A stretch of DNA of 64,000 bases from Homalodisca vitripennis (GCF_021130785.1 NW_025778927.1:1-64000); one strand, 5' to 3'; counted from the first letter of the stretch, positions 11,450-24,395 are shown. Notes: generated from the sequence alone by a model not told the origin. Numbers and translations are program-made.

Positions 11450-14086
11450 GGGCAGTCTGAACATGAAAAAAAATTTTTTTTGGGGAATTTTGGTTTTTTA
11501 TTTATTTATTAATATTCTTTAGAATTTTCTCTTTAAAATGGTATATAATATACCTTATTACTATAATATTAACCTTATATAAAAAATATATATATAAAGG
11601 CTTGCAACTGTTGTTTGGCGTTGAGCACCACTCCTTATAGTAAACAACAATCTATAAAATAGATATTAATTTTTTTTTGTTATGTTGGTACTGTTTTGCT
11701 TTTAGTCTGGTTTTAGCTGATATCACACCACTCTGTCAGCAATATGACAGATGTCATCTGTTGTTTATTATTTTATGTTGGAGGTTATTGTGAAGTTTTG
11801 AAATACTGTGTTTTGTGATTTGCAAGTTTCCCTGTTGTTTTTTATTTGTAAAGGAGTTTATTGTAATTGAATGTAGATTAAAATGGGTAATAAGAAGAGA
11901 GTAGGAACTAAGAAACTATGTTACAAAGAAGAAGACTGTTGTTCGTAGCAAGAAAACAGTAGTAACTTCAGGTAATGAAGAGGATAGGCCTAGAACACCC
12001 AAAGTTGTTTCCACATCCAATGATAAATTGAGCCCTAACCTAGCCTGCTATGATAATTCAACTGATACCTTACAGTATGACATAGTAAACATTGTACAGC
12101 CTAGAATCAGTTTTTGAAAGATGTTGCAGTGTGTAGGGTTTGTCATGGCAACCTATCATTTAGTCGAAAACCATTAGCAGGGCTTCGCAGTACAAATTTC
12201 CGTCTCCTGTAGACTGTGGCATGACAAAAGCTTTTGACAACTGTCCCAAAGCAACAGATATTAGGCCTAGGCCTATTGAGGCACCAAGCAAAAGTTCACA
12301 ATGCTACTATGACTTGAACCTAAGGTTTAGTATACGGCTTGCGTGTAATAGGAAAGGGCTATACTGCTGCCCAAACTCTTTGCGGCATGATGAATTTACC
12401 CGCTCCGCCCAGCAAGTTCAATCAACATGAACAGTTTTTGTCCAGCCATGTAGAAAGTGTGTGTGTGAAAACTCTATGAAGAGAGCAGTGACAGAAGCAG
12501 TTATTGAAAATGGGAAATTCTAATGACTTATGTGTTGCGGTTGACGGAAGCTGGCCAAAAGCGAGGCCACACCTCGCTAAAATGGCGTTGTCACAATTAC
12601 TTCAGCAGATACGGGTAAAGTAATAGATATTTTATTCAATGTCAAAATACTGTAACTGCCCTCAGAGAACAAGCAACCAACACTTAGAAATATGCAAGGC
12701 AAATTATGTAGGTAGCAGTGGAGGTATGGAAGCTGAAGGTGCGACTGCAATGTTCAAAAGATCCGAGACTAAATACGGTGTTCGCTATGTGGAGTACCTT
12801 GGAGATGGTGACTCCAATGGCTATTGCAGCAGTTGTGGCAGAAGCACCATATGGCCCAGATGTGTCCATTCAGAAGTTGGAATGTGTAGGACACGTCCAG
12901 AAGAGGATGGGGACAAGAATAAGGGACTTTATCATGAAAAATAAAGGCTTGAAGCTTTCTGACGGAAAATCTCTTTCTGGGAAAGGTAGGCTAACAGGGA
13001 AGGCGATCCAACAAATCCAAATATACTATGGACTAGCCATCCGTAGGAATACACACAGCGTGGAAGCCATGAGGCGAGCAGTTTTGGGCGTTGTACTGTC
13101 ATGTTCAGTCTACTAACCGATACGCCTTTACATATTTTATGCCCAGACACCGAAGACACATGGTGTAAGTATAACAAAGCCGCCAAAGAAAAAAACTAAA
13201 TATGACCACAGCCAGCATTTTCACCTCTCACCTGTTCTAATGAAAGCAATCAAACCTATTTTTAAATCTTTGTGCAGCCTAGAACTACTCAGAAAATGTC
13301 CTCAAAGGAAAATCTCAAAATCCTAATGAGTCTATGAATAATGTCATTTGGGCTCGGCTCCCTAAACGCACCTTTGTTACACTAGGTGCTCTTAGGCTAG
13401 GTGTCTATGAGGCAGTCCTATCATTCAATGATGGGTACAGCTCCAAAGTGAAAGTTTTAGAGCACATTGGGGCTAGAACCAGGACTGAATATGCGGTTAG
13501 CTTTAAAACGTCTCGACACCCAGCGGATTCGCAAAGCAGATAAAGCGGCTACCGACATTGAAAAAAAAAATCAGGCAATCAAGGACTTTAGCCAAAAGGA
13601 AGCTGGAGGATCTGTATCAAGAAGCAGAGGATCCAGACAACCCTTCCTACAGTGCAGGCCATCATTAAACCAAGGTATGAGTCCAAAATATGCTACCTTC
13701 TTGCTTTTTCTTGATTTGCCGAAACTTGTTATTTTTTTAACTTTGGGGCCCTATAACTCAAAAACTACTAGGCCTACCCCAGTCAAATTTTTTATACAGT
13801 ATTCTACTTACTATTGCCTAGTTCCCCCTCATGGGAATTTATAAATATCTCTTGTCAATGAGGCACAGTAAACATTTTTACTTATAAAAAAGTTAGTTAA
13901 AAACAATAAATTATAAAAAAAATTATAACTTTTTAATTTTTTTTTTCAAATTTTAAAAACCTCATGATAAGACCTAGATTATAAGCTATTTAATAAGTAA
14001 AATAAAAATCAGGACTCTATCTATAACCATTACAGAGATATAGGTTCCCAAGTTAACATTATGTTCTTATGGAGGTCGGACTGCCC
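11450..14086 (+). mobile_element. Mutator-like DNA transposon, copy B, inserted in element M
   Basis: The ends are an 8-bp inverted repeat, GGGCAGTC at 11450 and GACTGCCC at 14079-14086, followed by looser similarity. The 2.64-kb element has A+T-rich flanks and a central transposase pseudogene on the plus strand. It lies in the element M coding relic, which resumes at 14087. This is the better-preserved of the two inserted copies. Confidence 0.8.
11883..13700 (+). pseudogene. Mutator-like transposase (insect/cnidarian type) pseudogene, copy B
   Basis: From ATGGGTAATAAGAAGAGAG the conceptual protein has a basic N-terminus. The catalytic part follows: VDGSWPKRGHTS near 12539 (candidate first Asp), YLGDGDSNGY near 12795-12830 (second Asp), KLECVGHVQKRMGTRIRDF near 12867, and a C-terminal part near 13340-13560 with NNVIWARLPKRTFVTLG and LGVYEAVLSFNDG. 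I recall this order from proteins annotated as Mutator-like transposase domain (Pfam PF20700). At least five frame changes break it, and the region between SVEAMRRAV (13070) and the C-terminal block is badly decayed. It is not functional. Confidence 0.8.
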
Positions 14087-15041
14087 TTGAATCAAGAATA
14101 ACTCCAAAAAATGTGTATACTATTGTAAGGGCCAATCGGAACAATGTACTGACTTCAATTAAAAAAAAACTAGGTGTTTGCAACTATTCAACTAAGAAAA
14201 GACCCTTGCTTTGTCCAACTGATAATGACGACAAAAACTCTTCATCATCATCCGACCAGGAACTCACATAACAGTTTAGTACCACCTCAAAAAACTTTTA
14301 AGGTGTTCATACCTTATGAAGATTTTGAAGCAATGCAGCCAGTGTACTCTAAAATGAAAAGTAAAAAGCAGGGAAAATTGAGACATGATTTGGGCTGAAA
14401 AAATTGCACATCTTATATGGGATCAACACAAACTCCCTTGCCCCTTTGCTGTAAAAAAACTCACAAGCAAACGTCGATTCGAGATATTATATAACAGTCA
14501 ATGCTTACTGCACAGATTCCAAATGTAAAAATTTAGCTTAACGAATTATAGCACACAAACCCGTATCAGGATAACCTGTTGAAATGGAATGGAGATGTGT
14601 AGATACGCGTGGCATAACGAACTCTACTAAAAGATATCTTAGAGGTTCGATTAGAACTGAAGTGGGAAAGAAACTTGCCCACCTCCTCGTGTACAGTGTT
14701 CCGTCGTCACGCTGCTGATGAACTAATGGATATTTGTGACCAGCTAGAACCTCCGACTTTGTATAGAGATCATGTACTTCGGAAGGCTAAACAGGAGTTT
14801 CAAGGATTTACAGTACAATGTAGTTCATGGGAACGATCCTGTTTTGTGCTTAGAAGTAATGAAACATAATCAACCCCATAGTGGTTCCATTCATGATATT
14901 TCTCTTGATATGTTATTTGTTCACTACTATACGCAGATGCAATTACATACATACAAGATTCTGTGTCGATCTAATTATGTTATGCTCATAATTGACGCTA
15001 CTGGTTCACTTGTTAGGACAATTGAAGGGCTTAGTGGATGA
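14087..15041 (+). pseudogene. Element M copy 3, 3' part
   Basis: It resumes element M after the Mutator insertion and is nearly identical to 7138-8090. It has private one-base insertions near 14682 (CACCTCC) and 14800 (GAGTTTC) that split the long frame seen in copies 1 and 2, giving pieces at 14675-14869 and 14772-15041. It again ends after the IDATG motif. The same spacer follows to 15800. Confidence 0.75.
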
Positions 15042-15804
15042 AGGGGTTATGTTACATTTTTTGAGAATATGAGATATTTCAGTGGATGAAGGTGTTATGT
15101 ACCAGTGCTATGTCACATGACCAGAATGTTAAAAAACAGACAGAAATGACAGATATTAGAAAGATGAAGGGGCTATGTTACTTTGAATGTTATATCCATA
15201 GAGGATGAAGGACACATGTGCCAATAAAACCCCTTCTTCCACTAGGGCATGGACTGGAAATAGAAACATAACTTTTCGGAGATGCTTTCTTCGGAGGAAG
15301 GACGGGGAATGCAATGACATACCACAAATGTTCACAAGACGAGACTATCCAATACGTTGAAACCTGATCCCTTTACGTACGTATATAAATATTGCTAATA
15401 TTCTTTAGGGCACCCAACAATCTACTTAGGAGTCAAATAATGTTGTGAACGAGAGATGCAGGTAGAGGGTCTGCTACAAACCAAGGTGCTTCCACAAAAA
15501 ATCTTTACCATTCGGTACTTGCAACTCGAATGAACAACAAACTGATGTTTGTACTATGTAAAGTCTATGGTGAAAAACTCAACAGTGCAGAATGCGTTCA
15601 GAGTGATGAGAATAGAGCTTTCATTGGAACATTGATGATGGACGAAATAAGAAGGTCTGTAGAGAAAGGGTACGTTATAGGGGGCAATACTTGATTCACG
15701 CTCAAATAATACTAAACCTAGTACAAACTTCATTCTTAAACTTATGACCATGATTTTAACACTAAATAATTTTAAGTTTCGAGAAGAAAATTATCTTTAA
15801 ACTA

Positions 15805-16022
15805 AATGAACTGCTATGGGTACACGGATGGCTCCTTCTTATGCCAATATTTTTATGGGTTCAGATACATAGATGACATTTTTATAATATGGCAACACGG
15901 TATCAAAACACTTAAAAGACTTTCTTTCTAATCTCAATAAATTTAGTATTTTAAACTTTACATGGTCTATCTCACCAGATAAACTCATTATAAAGGTCTG
16001 CCATTAACACCATATTTGCGGA
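15805..16022 (+). pseudogene. Penelope-like element RT relic, copy 3
   Basis: Essentially identical to 8855-9070, including the internal deletion that joins the MAPSYAN block to the YIDD block. It directly abuts the satellite at 16027. Confidence 0.63.
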
Positions 16023-16026
16023 CCAC

Positions 16027-18765
16027 ATTCATTGTTACGATCACGTGCATCTAGCGCACATTCCCACGGTCTCTAAACTATATTGTCCATCATAAAAGTC
16101 CATTGTAGTATAAAGGGCAGTGTTTAGAAATGTTTGGTGAAAATCAAATCTTAGAAGACCGAGGACTTGCACTACGCACCTGAACACACTGCTCAGTACA
16201 GATTGGGTCTGTTGGTAATCCATTCATTGTTACGATCACGTGCACCTAGCGCACATTCCCACGGTCTCTAAACTATATTGCCCATCATAAAAGTCCATTG
16301 TAGTATAAAGGGCAGTGTTTAGAAATGTTTGGTGAAAATCAATTCTTAGAAGACCGAGGACTTGCACTACGCACCTGAACACACTGCTCAGTACAGATTG
16401 GGTCTGTTGGTAATCCATTCATTGTTACGATCACGTGCATCTAGCGCACATTCCCACGGTCTCTAAACTATATTGCCCATCATAAAAGTCCATTGTAGTA
16501 TAAAGGGCAGTGTTTAGAAATGTTTGGTGAAAATCAATTCTTAGAAGACCGAGGACTTTCACTACGCACCTGAACACACTGCTCAGTACAGATTGGGTCT
16601 GTTGGTAATCCATTCATTGTTACGATCACGTGCACCTAGCGCACATTCCCACGGTCTCTAAACTATATTGCCCATCATAAAAGTCCATTGTAGTATAAAG
16701 GGCAGTGTTTAGAAATGTTTGGTAAAAATCAATCAATTAGAAGAAAGAGGACTTGCACTACGCACCTGAACACACTGCTCAGTACAGATTGGGTCTGTTG
16801 GTAATCCATTCATTGTTACGATCACGTGTATCTAGCGCACATTCCCACGGTCTCTAAACTATATTGCCCATCATAAAAGTCCATTGTAGTATAACGGGCA
16901 GTGTTTAGAAATGTTTGGTGAAAATCAATTCTTAGAAGACCGAGGACTTGCACTACGCACCTGAACACACTGCTCAGTACAGATTGGGTCTGTTGGTAAT
17001 CCATTCATTGTTACGATCACGTGCATCTAGCGCACATTCCCACGGTCTCTAAACTATATTGCCCATCATAAAAGTCCATTGTAGTATAACGGGCAGTGTT
17101 TTAGAAATGTTTGGTGAAAATCAATTCTTAGAAGACCGAGGACTTGCACTACGCACCTGAACACACTGCTCAGTACAGATTGGGTCTGTTGGTAATCCAT
17201 TCATTGTTACGATCACGTGCATCTAGCGCACATTCCCACGGTCTCTACACTATATTGCCCATCATAAAAGTCCATTGTAGTATAACGGGCAGTGTTTAGA
17301 AATGTTTGGTGAAAATCAATTCTTAGAAGACCGAGGACTTGCACTACGCACCTGAACACACTGCTCAGTACAGATTGGGTCGGTTGGTAATCCATTCATT
17401 GTTACGATCACGTGCATCTAGCGCACATTCCCACGGTCTCTAAACTATATTGCCCATCATAAAAGTCCATTGTAGTATAAAGGGCAGTGTTTAGAAATGT
17501 TTGGTGAAAATCAATTCTTAGAAGACCGAGGACTTGCACTACGCACCTGAACACACTGCTCAGTACAGATTGGGTCTGTTGGTAATCCATTCATTGTTAC
17601 GATCACGTGCATCTAGCGCACATTCCCACGGTCTCTAAACTATATTGCCCATCATAAAAGTCCATTGTAGTATAAAGGGCAGTGTTTAGAAATGTTTGGT
17701 GAAAATCAATTCTTAGAAGACCGAGGACTTGCACTACGCACCTGAACACACTGCTCAGTACAGATTGGGTCTGTTGGTAATCCATTCATTGTTACGAATC
17801 ACGTGCACCTAGCGCACATTCCCACGGTCTCTAAACTATATTGCCCATCATAAAAGTCCATTGTAGTATAAAGGGCAGTGTTTAGAAATGTTTGGTAAAA
17901 ATCAATTCAATTAGAAGAAAGAGGACTTGCACTACGCACCTGAACACACTGCTCAGTACAGATTGGGTCTGTTGGTAATCCATTCATTGTTACTATCACG
18001 TGTATCTAGCGCACATTCCCACGGTCTCTAAACTATATTGCCCATCATAAAAGTCCATTGTAGTATAACGGGCAGTGTTTAGAAATGTTTGGTGAAAATC
18101 AATTCTTAGAAGACCGAGGACTTGCACTACGCACCTGAACACACTGCTCAGTACAGATTGGGTCTGTTGGTAATCCATTCATTGTTACGATCACGTGCAT
18201 CTAGCGCACATTCCCACGGTCTCTAAACTATATTGTCCATCATAAAAGTCCATTGTAGTATAAAGGGCAGCGTTTAGAAATGTTTGGTGAAAATCAATTC
18301 TTAGAAGACCGAGGACTTGCACTACGCACCTGAACACACTGCTCAGTACAGATTGGGTCTGTTGGTAATCCATTCATTGTTACGATCACGTGCACCTAGC
18401 GCACATTCCCACGGTCTCTAAACTATATTGCCCATCACAAAAGTCCATTGTAGTATAACGGGCAGTGTTTAGAAATGTTTGGTGAAAATCAATTCTTAGA
18501 AGACCGAGGACTTGCACTACGCACCTGAACACACTGCTCAGTACAGATTGGGTCTGTTGGTAATCCATTCATTGTTACGATCACGTGCATCTAGCGCACA
18601 TTCCCACGGTCTCTAAACTATATTGCCCATCATAAAAGTCCATTGTAGTATAAAGGGCAGTGTTTAGAAATGTTTGGTGAAAATCAATTCTTAGAAGACC
18701 GAGGACTTGCACTACGCACCTGAACACACTGCTCAGTACAGATTGGGTCTGTTGGTAATCCATTC
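16027..18765. repeat. 195-bp satellite array 3, about 14 monomers, no 107-bp variants
   Basis: A regular run of 195-bp monomers (for example starts near 16041, 16236, 16431, 17213, 17408 and 17603 judged by the repeated minus-strand frame). Unlike arrays 1 and 2 it has no short monomers. Variant positions include GTATAACGGGCAG against GTATAAAGGGCAG and CACCTAG against CATCTAG. The array breaks off in the middle of a monomer at GTAATCCATTCC. Confidence 0.95.
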
Positions 18766-19265
18766 CAATTGGAGCTCGAGTCATTTAATAATAAATTATT
18801 GTCTGTATAGTAATTAAATGGTTTACTATCACCATCGTTTTATATTATCTACATAAGCAAATTAACACACATAGATTGCGTTAGTTATGGGCACAAAAAC
18901 AAAAATAGGAATTACGACAAGTAGGTGAGTAAATAATTAATACTTAAAACTAGGTAACAATAAATATAACAAGGGAAAGACTGTAGAGAGGTCTTAACCT
19001 ATATAAGGACTAAAAGATAAATAGAACATAAATTAGGACAAGGTACTTAACATTAATTAAATAAACTGTGCAAACTTTAACAAATTTTACTGCCACCAAG
19101 AAAGCTGTAAAGGGGCTAATTTGGCAGCTGTCATTATAAAGATAAATACACATAAATAATAAAACTTATAAATATAAACAACAATCAATAATCGGAATAA
19201 ATAAGTTTAACATAATACTATATTTTATTCATCAGTGACGTTGCATTCAGAAAACACAACAGTCT
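18766..19265 (-). other. Probable 3' untranslated part of the I-type LINE
   Basis: A+T-rich sequence without open frames between the satellite end and the C-terminal coding relic of the minus-strand LINE. By position it would be the LINE 3' UTR. No poly(A) run (poly(T) on the plus strand) is visible at the left edge, so the true 3' end may be missing. Confidence 0.4.
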
Positions 19266-22200
19266 TTGAGTTGCCGTCTCGTCATCACAGAGAATACCGT
19301 TTCAACGAAGCCGGCAGATTCGAGTTTGCGCCTATGTACCGAAAAGCGAGGGCAGTCAACAAGCACATGTTTGGACAGTAATGACAGTGTCACATGTGTC
19401 GCAGACCGGAGGATCATCTCTACTCATGAGGAAGCCATGTGTGAGAAGCGTGTGGCCTAACCGAAGGCGACACAGCACAACCTCCTCACGACGGCTCGGG
19501 CGGTTTGCTGTCTCCCAGAGTCCAACGCAGTCTTTAATAAACGTCGTAACTTATTGTTAACGACTGCCTGCCACTCGGTATTCCATTTGGCTTTCAGTTT
19601 GCCCTTCACCACCGGGATAATATCGGAAGAAACCATCCGTGCGGTGTAAGGCTGGAGTTCCAATGCTTTCTTTTGGCTCCTCTATCTGCCAGCTCGTTTC
19701 CGGATATTCCAATGTGTCCAGGTACCCAGACAAGAAAGACAGCAACACCTTCGGACTGAAGGGAAGACAAAGAGTGCCATATTTCGCGGATGATTATGTG
19801 TTTAGAATACATATCGCTGATGGCTTGCATACCACTAAGGGAGTCGCTGCAGATAAACCAATTTATTTGTCATGGCACACGTTATATTTAAGGCCTTTTT
19901 GATGGCTGTTAATTCGGCCCGTGAAAATGGAAGAGTCGTTGGGGAGACGAAACCCGTATCGTCTAACCCCAGTGACGAAAGCACATCCAGTTTCTACAAC
20001 GTTCCTTTGACCCGTCAGTATAGACAACATCGCAAGGTGCGAGGCTGCCTAGTATTTGACGGAGTTCTTGTTGGTAGACTGTTTCTGGAGTGGAGTCTAT
20101 TTTTTAAACCTAGAGAGATTTAAAATGATTTTTGGCATTGATACGCTCCAGGGTGGAATATCACATTGATGGACGACTTTGAACTCGTAATCGTTTAGGC
20201 CTATTTCATAAGCGTAGGTTTTGGCCCTAACGCCTAGGGGTGAAGGATGATTTGGTTTAGCTAGGAAAGAATTTTGGAGTGGATTTCGCAGGACCGGTTC
20301 AAATGCAGGGTTGTCTGGCTTACCTGAAAGAGCATGAACATAGTTTAGGGGACAGATGTTGCCGTCTATGCGAAAGAGGAGGTTTCTCCCGTTTCTGCAA
20401 GAAGACTTTTAAATAGGAGAAGATCGAAAAGCTCCAGTGGCCAGTCTTATAAGCAGAATTATGGATTGGGTCAAGCATTTTGAGAGCACTGGGTCTTGCG
20501 GACCCATATGCTTGACATCCATAATCTAGACAGGGAACGGATGGTGGCTTTGTAGAATCTGAGCATGCATGTCCTGTCAGCCCCCCCATTTTGTTCCGCT
20601 TAAAGCTCTCAGTATGTTCAAGCGCTTCACGCATCGATCTTTTAGGTCTTTCAGGTGAGGCACCCAAGTTAGCCGGGTATCAAATGTGAGACCCAGGAAT
20701 CTGATATTGTCACAAGTAGTGATTCTCTGACCCAGCAAAGAGAGCGTTGGCTGCTCAACAGTACGCATTCTGGAGAAAACAATGGCTTTTGTTTTTAGGT
20801 GGAGAAAAAAGAAAAACCCGTAACTCCGCACCCACTGCTCAAGCCTGTTGATGGTAAGCTGTAAAGCTCTCTCCCCCACCGCTAGCTTCTTTGTAGAGAT
20901 GTAAATAGAGAAATCATCTACAAACAAAGAACAGCGCACAGGAGGGGTAACGCAGGACGATATGTTATTGATTGCAATGGCAAACAGAGTACACTTAGAA
21001 CGCTACCTTGTGGAATACCATTTTCCAGCGTGAATGAATCGGAAATTGTTGTCCCCAAGTTTGACCTGTATGGTTCTTTCCGACACAAGAAGCCCTGTAT
21101 GAAAGAAACCATGTGGCCCCCTACACCCCAAGATATTAAAGCATTTTAATATCCCCCTTCTCCAAGCCTTGTCATAAGCCTTGGAAATGTCGAAGAATAA
21201 CCGCGATCAACTGTTTTCTTTCAATAAAGGAATTCAGGATTGCCGATTCCAAGGCAAGTAGATGGTCACTTGTAGACCGGCCCTTGTCGTAATCCGCACT
21301 GGGAAGGTGAAAGAAGATTATTTTTCTCCAGAAAACCAAACAAGGCGTCTGTTGACCATCCTTTCGAGTACTTTGCAGAGACTGCTAGTAAGCGAAATTG
21401 GTCTATAGCTACCTGGAGAAGTTCTATCTTGGCCCGGTTTTTGGAGAGCAATAATGTGTGAACGACGCCAAGAATTAGGGAATGTGTTTTTTTCTAAATA
21501 TATTTCTATTATATAATTTTAGAAGATCTTGTTTTTCCATCCTCCGTCAGGTTCCGCAAACATGGCATAATGTATGTTATCGGGACCTGGAGCAGAATTT
21601 GATGTCGCCTTTAGTGATGAATCAAGTTCATCAATGGTAAAGGGAAGGTTTAAAGGAGAGTTTATTATTAATATTTAAATTTAGAGGATGTCTTTCTGTA
21701 TTTGTTTTGAAATTTTGAAAACTCCCTATTGTAAGATGACGTTTTTTGAAATTTCCGCAAAATGTGAGCCGAGTAGATTGGAAACTGTCAAGGGATCATT
21801 TACCACATCGGTACCATTTTTCAGAGCAATAAGAGAAGGTGGAGAGGTCTTACAGCAAACAGATCGAAGCTTCCTCCAAACATCAGATGCAGGAGTTTGT
21901 TCGTTTTATTCGATCTGTGTAGTCCAGCCAGGACTGCCGCCGTCTCTGTCTAAATACCTGTCTTGCTTTGGCCCGTGCTCTTCTGTACCTACTTAAATTT
22001 TTCTTCAGTCGGTGATCTGTTGAACTGTCTTAAACATTTTTCGACGTTCCTTTAGAGCCGCCGAACATTCTTCAGACCACCAAGAAACCTGGCGTTTGTT
22101 TGGTGAACCCGAGGATTTTGGAATGCTGCGCTCTGCCTGCGGATGTTATAACATTGGATGTAAATAATATAGTGGCTGTATTTATGTCGTTTGATTGGAT

Positions 22201-22920
22201 ATTAATAGTTTTGATGAAATTATGTTCTTTTTGTACTCGTTCCAGTCAGCCCTCTTAATTTTCCACCTGGGACACCTGCCTGTCGAAGACGGAAAGGATT
22301 CAAAAGCCACGGCAAATGCGCATGGTCACTCCCTGACAGGTCGGGAAGTACGGACCAATGCACTCGAGTTGCCACGACCGACTGCAGATTGACAGGTCGA
22401 TTGCCGACCATATGCCAGTCCTAGGGCACATGTAAGTGGCCGACTCGTCATTGAGAATGACCGCTGCCACTTCATCCCACAATCCCGCAACCATGTTACC
22501 CCTCCGATCAGAATGGCTGGAACCCCAAGAGCGATGGTGTGCATTGAAATCACCAACCATCAAGAAAGGAGACGGGAGTTGGCTGTAGAGATCACGTAGA
22601 TCATCAAGAGATAAATCAAAAGGGGGAGGTGGAATATATATGGAGCAGATGGTTAATTTAAAAGGAACATCGATTGATACTCCTACTGCCTGGAGGTTTT
22701 GTGACGATGTTTCAAAGCTCTAGCATTAACAGAAGAATCTGCTAGAATAGCCACACCTCCACAGGCAATTTGTCGGTGATGATCTAGGCGAAAGAATGTC
22801 ATAACCATTTTGTTTGAAATGAGTATGAGGAGACAATTTTGTCTCTTGTAGGCAAATAAATTTAGGTTTTCTTGTATTTATGAGTAATTTTAAGTCTTCA
22901 TAGTGGCTTCTCAAACCCAT
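19266..22920 (-). pseudogene. LINE ORF2 pseudogene: endonuclease, reverse transcriptase, RNase H
   Basis: Read from the right on the minus strand: an endonuclease start with FICLQETKL (about 22830-22860), GDFNAHHRSWG (about 22520-22555), an IDLSIC block and a SDHAHLPW block (about 22320). RT blocks follow, with QCGLRQG (about 21290), ENGIPQGSVLS (about 21010-21040) and FVDDFSIY (about 20900-20920), the last being a YxDD motif with Tyr replaced by Phe. RNase H VPGHIGISGNELAD lies at about 19690-19740. A C-terminal CxxC/H region typical of these LINEs runs to about 19290. Frame changes occur every few hundred bases; the RT palm is split between frames, so this copy is dead. Confidence 0.85.
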
Positions 22921-23072
22921 TAATATTCCATTGTAACAGCATTTTATATTATATATTTTATTTTGTGCTAGTTCATCGTAATTTTTTTTCTTTGTTTAGA
23001 TACAGGACGGAAGTTACCATGAACATTTGGAACTCTGTCTGCATCTCCAAAGGGTCCTCAACCATATCATCA

Positions 23073-24395
23073 TCAAGTGATAATTGTGAGGAATCTGGAC
23101 GAGGATGGATTACTCTTTTTTACTAGGAATTTGGATCTGTTTTCTGATTTTTCTTGTATATTCTTTTTTTTAGTTTGTCGGCGAGTTTTTTTCCTCTCTT
23201 CCAAAGATAAGGCGGGTTTCGTATTTTGTTGAGCCTTATCTCTGAAAGTAGAAGTAGCTGTTGGGCGAGCTTGAGTCTGTGTGTTGGACTTAGTATGGGG
23301 CGTGTGGACTGCTTGGGAAGGATTACTGGCGGATGTCAACGGATGTTGTCCGGTACCGGCTGCAAGCTGCTTAACCAAAGCGGCAACCTGCTCTGTTAGA
23401 TTGAGTACCATACCTTCCAAAGCGGTACATGACGGGCACTGTGCGGATTGGACTGGGGCTGAAGCAGCTTCGGAGTACGAGACTCCCTTTTTAGTAGGGT
23501 TTGGAGCGATTCTTCTCCTGTACTCTTTGCGGGCTTCGTTAAAGGAGAGTTTGTTAAGAGTAACGATCTTCAGTACTTCCTTTTCCTCTAAGTAAAACTC
23601 TACAATCCTTCGAAGTGGCCGCGTGTTTGCCCTTACAGTTCACGCATCTGACGTCGTTCTTGCAACCTTCCTCTTGGTGTGGCCTTCATCGCCGCAACGG
23701 GAACAAGTCTCAGGGCCCGAGCACGTCTTAGTAGAGTGCCCCGAATCTCTGACAACGGTAACACCGCTGCGGATTTTTAAAGTATGGCCGTACAGTCAGG
23801 GACAAGTACCCAGCCTTAATAGTTTTTTTGGGGGTTGGGGAAAAGCAAAGGTCAGAATTAGACCAGGAGTAGGAACCTTTTTTCCCCATTCTCCGTCCGA
23901 AGCATCCTGACCACATCGGTTACCATTTCACACTGCAGCTCGTCCTTAATTTCCTCCTCACTACACTCCATCAGGTCACGGCAGAAGACGATCCCCTTAG
24001 AGGTATTCAGTGAGGAGTGAGGTTGAACAACGACTTCCACCTGGTCAAAAAAGCTTGTCATCTGAAGGAACTTCCTGGCTTGGATGTAATTCGCAGCCCT
24101 CCACCAGGATAGTTTTTCCATTTCTCAGTTTTGCTTACCGATTTAGGCTGACCGCCTGAGGAAACAAAAGCTTTGTTTATAAGGAAAGGACTAACCTTTG
24201 TTAGAGTTTTGCCCTCATCCTTATGACTCACGATGTAGGTATAATGGAGTTGGAACGTTCATATTTTCTGCATTTACTTTTTCTTCCACTTTCCTTTGTT
24301 TTATATATGATTCATTTTCAGAATCTGACAACTGTCGTTTTTTTCTCTGGATCATTAAGATCTCTTCCTCCGAATTCTTGCCCTAAGGGTGGGGT
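23073..24395 (-). pseudogene. LINE ORF1 (gag-like) pseudogene
   Basis: The minus-strand coding relic starts in MDTPTTPPLG-like sequence near 24395, also present in the second copy at 29900. It continues through an RNA-binding-type central part (24121-23858, KLSWWRAANYIQARK onward) to a zinc-knuckle region around 23640-23790 with CYRCQRFG followed by further CxxC pairs. A Lys-rich tail of about 115 residues (23420-23073) ends it. CCHC knuckles and a basic tail are expected of the nucleic-acid-binding ORF1 of I-type LINEs. Several frameshifts separate the pieces. Confidence 0.8.

Larger units (their letters stand above)
1..18765. repeat. Higher-order tandem repeat block, about 6.9-7.5 kb period, three incomplete units
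   Basis: The same order of parts recurs: satellite, element M transposase relic, spacer with a Penelope-type RT relic, satellite. Corresponding points lie 6921 bp apart (714 and 7635), 6951 bp apart (9076 and 16027) and 7484 bp apart (3807 and 11291). Units 2 and 3 carry a Mutator-like insertion inside element M, while unit 1 is uninterrupted at 87-401. The satellite arrays of units 1 and 2 share the same succession of variant monomers, so whole units were duplicated rather than single monomers. The window starts inside a satellite monomer, so the block continues to the left. The right end is at 18765, where the repeat passes abruptly into LINE sequence. Confidence 0.93.

Noticed and set aside
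18762..18780. AATTGGAGCTCGAG resembling cloning-vector polylinker sites (SacI, XhoI)
   Set aside because: The match is only about 11-14 bases, no vector backbone follows, and the next sequence is ordinary A+T-rich LINE-side DNA. Chance is the simpler explanation, although it sits exactly at the end of the tandem block, so a read check of this join is reasonable.
9284..18784. Repeated minus-strand frames of 60 residues (MDYQQTQSVLSSVFRCVV...)
   Set aside because: They recur once per 195-bp monomer because 195 is a multiple of three. Monomers with small indels lose them, and nothing suggests selection on the peptide.
19639..24386. Several plus-strand frames of 60-130 residues
   Set aside because: They are antisense shadows of the minus-strand LINE ORFs, which carry recognisable motifs.
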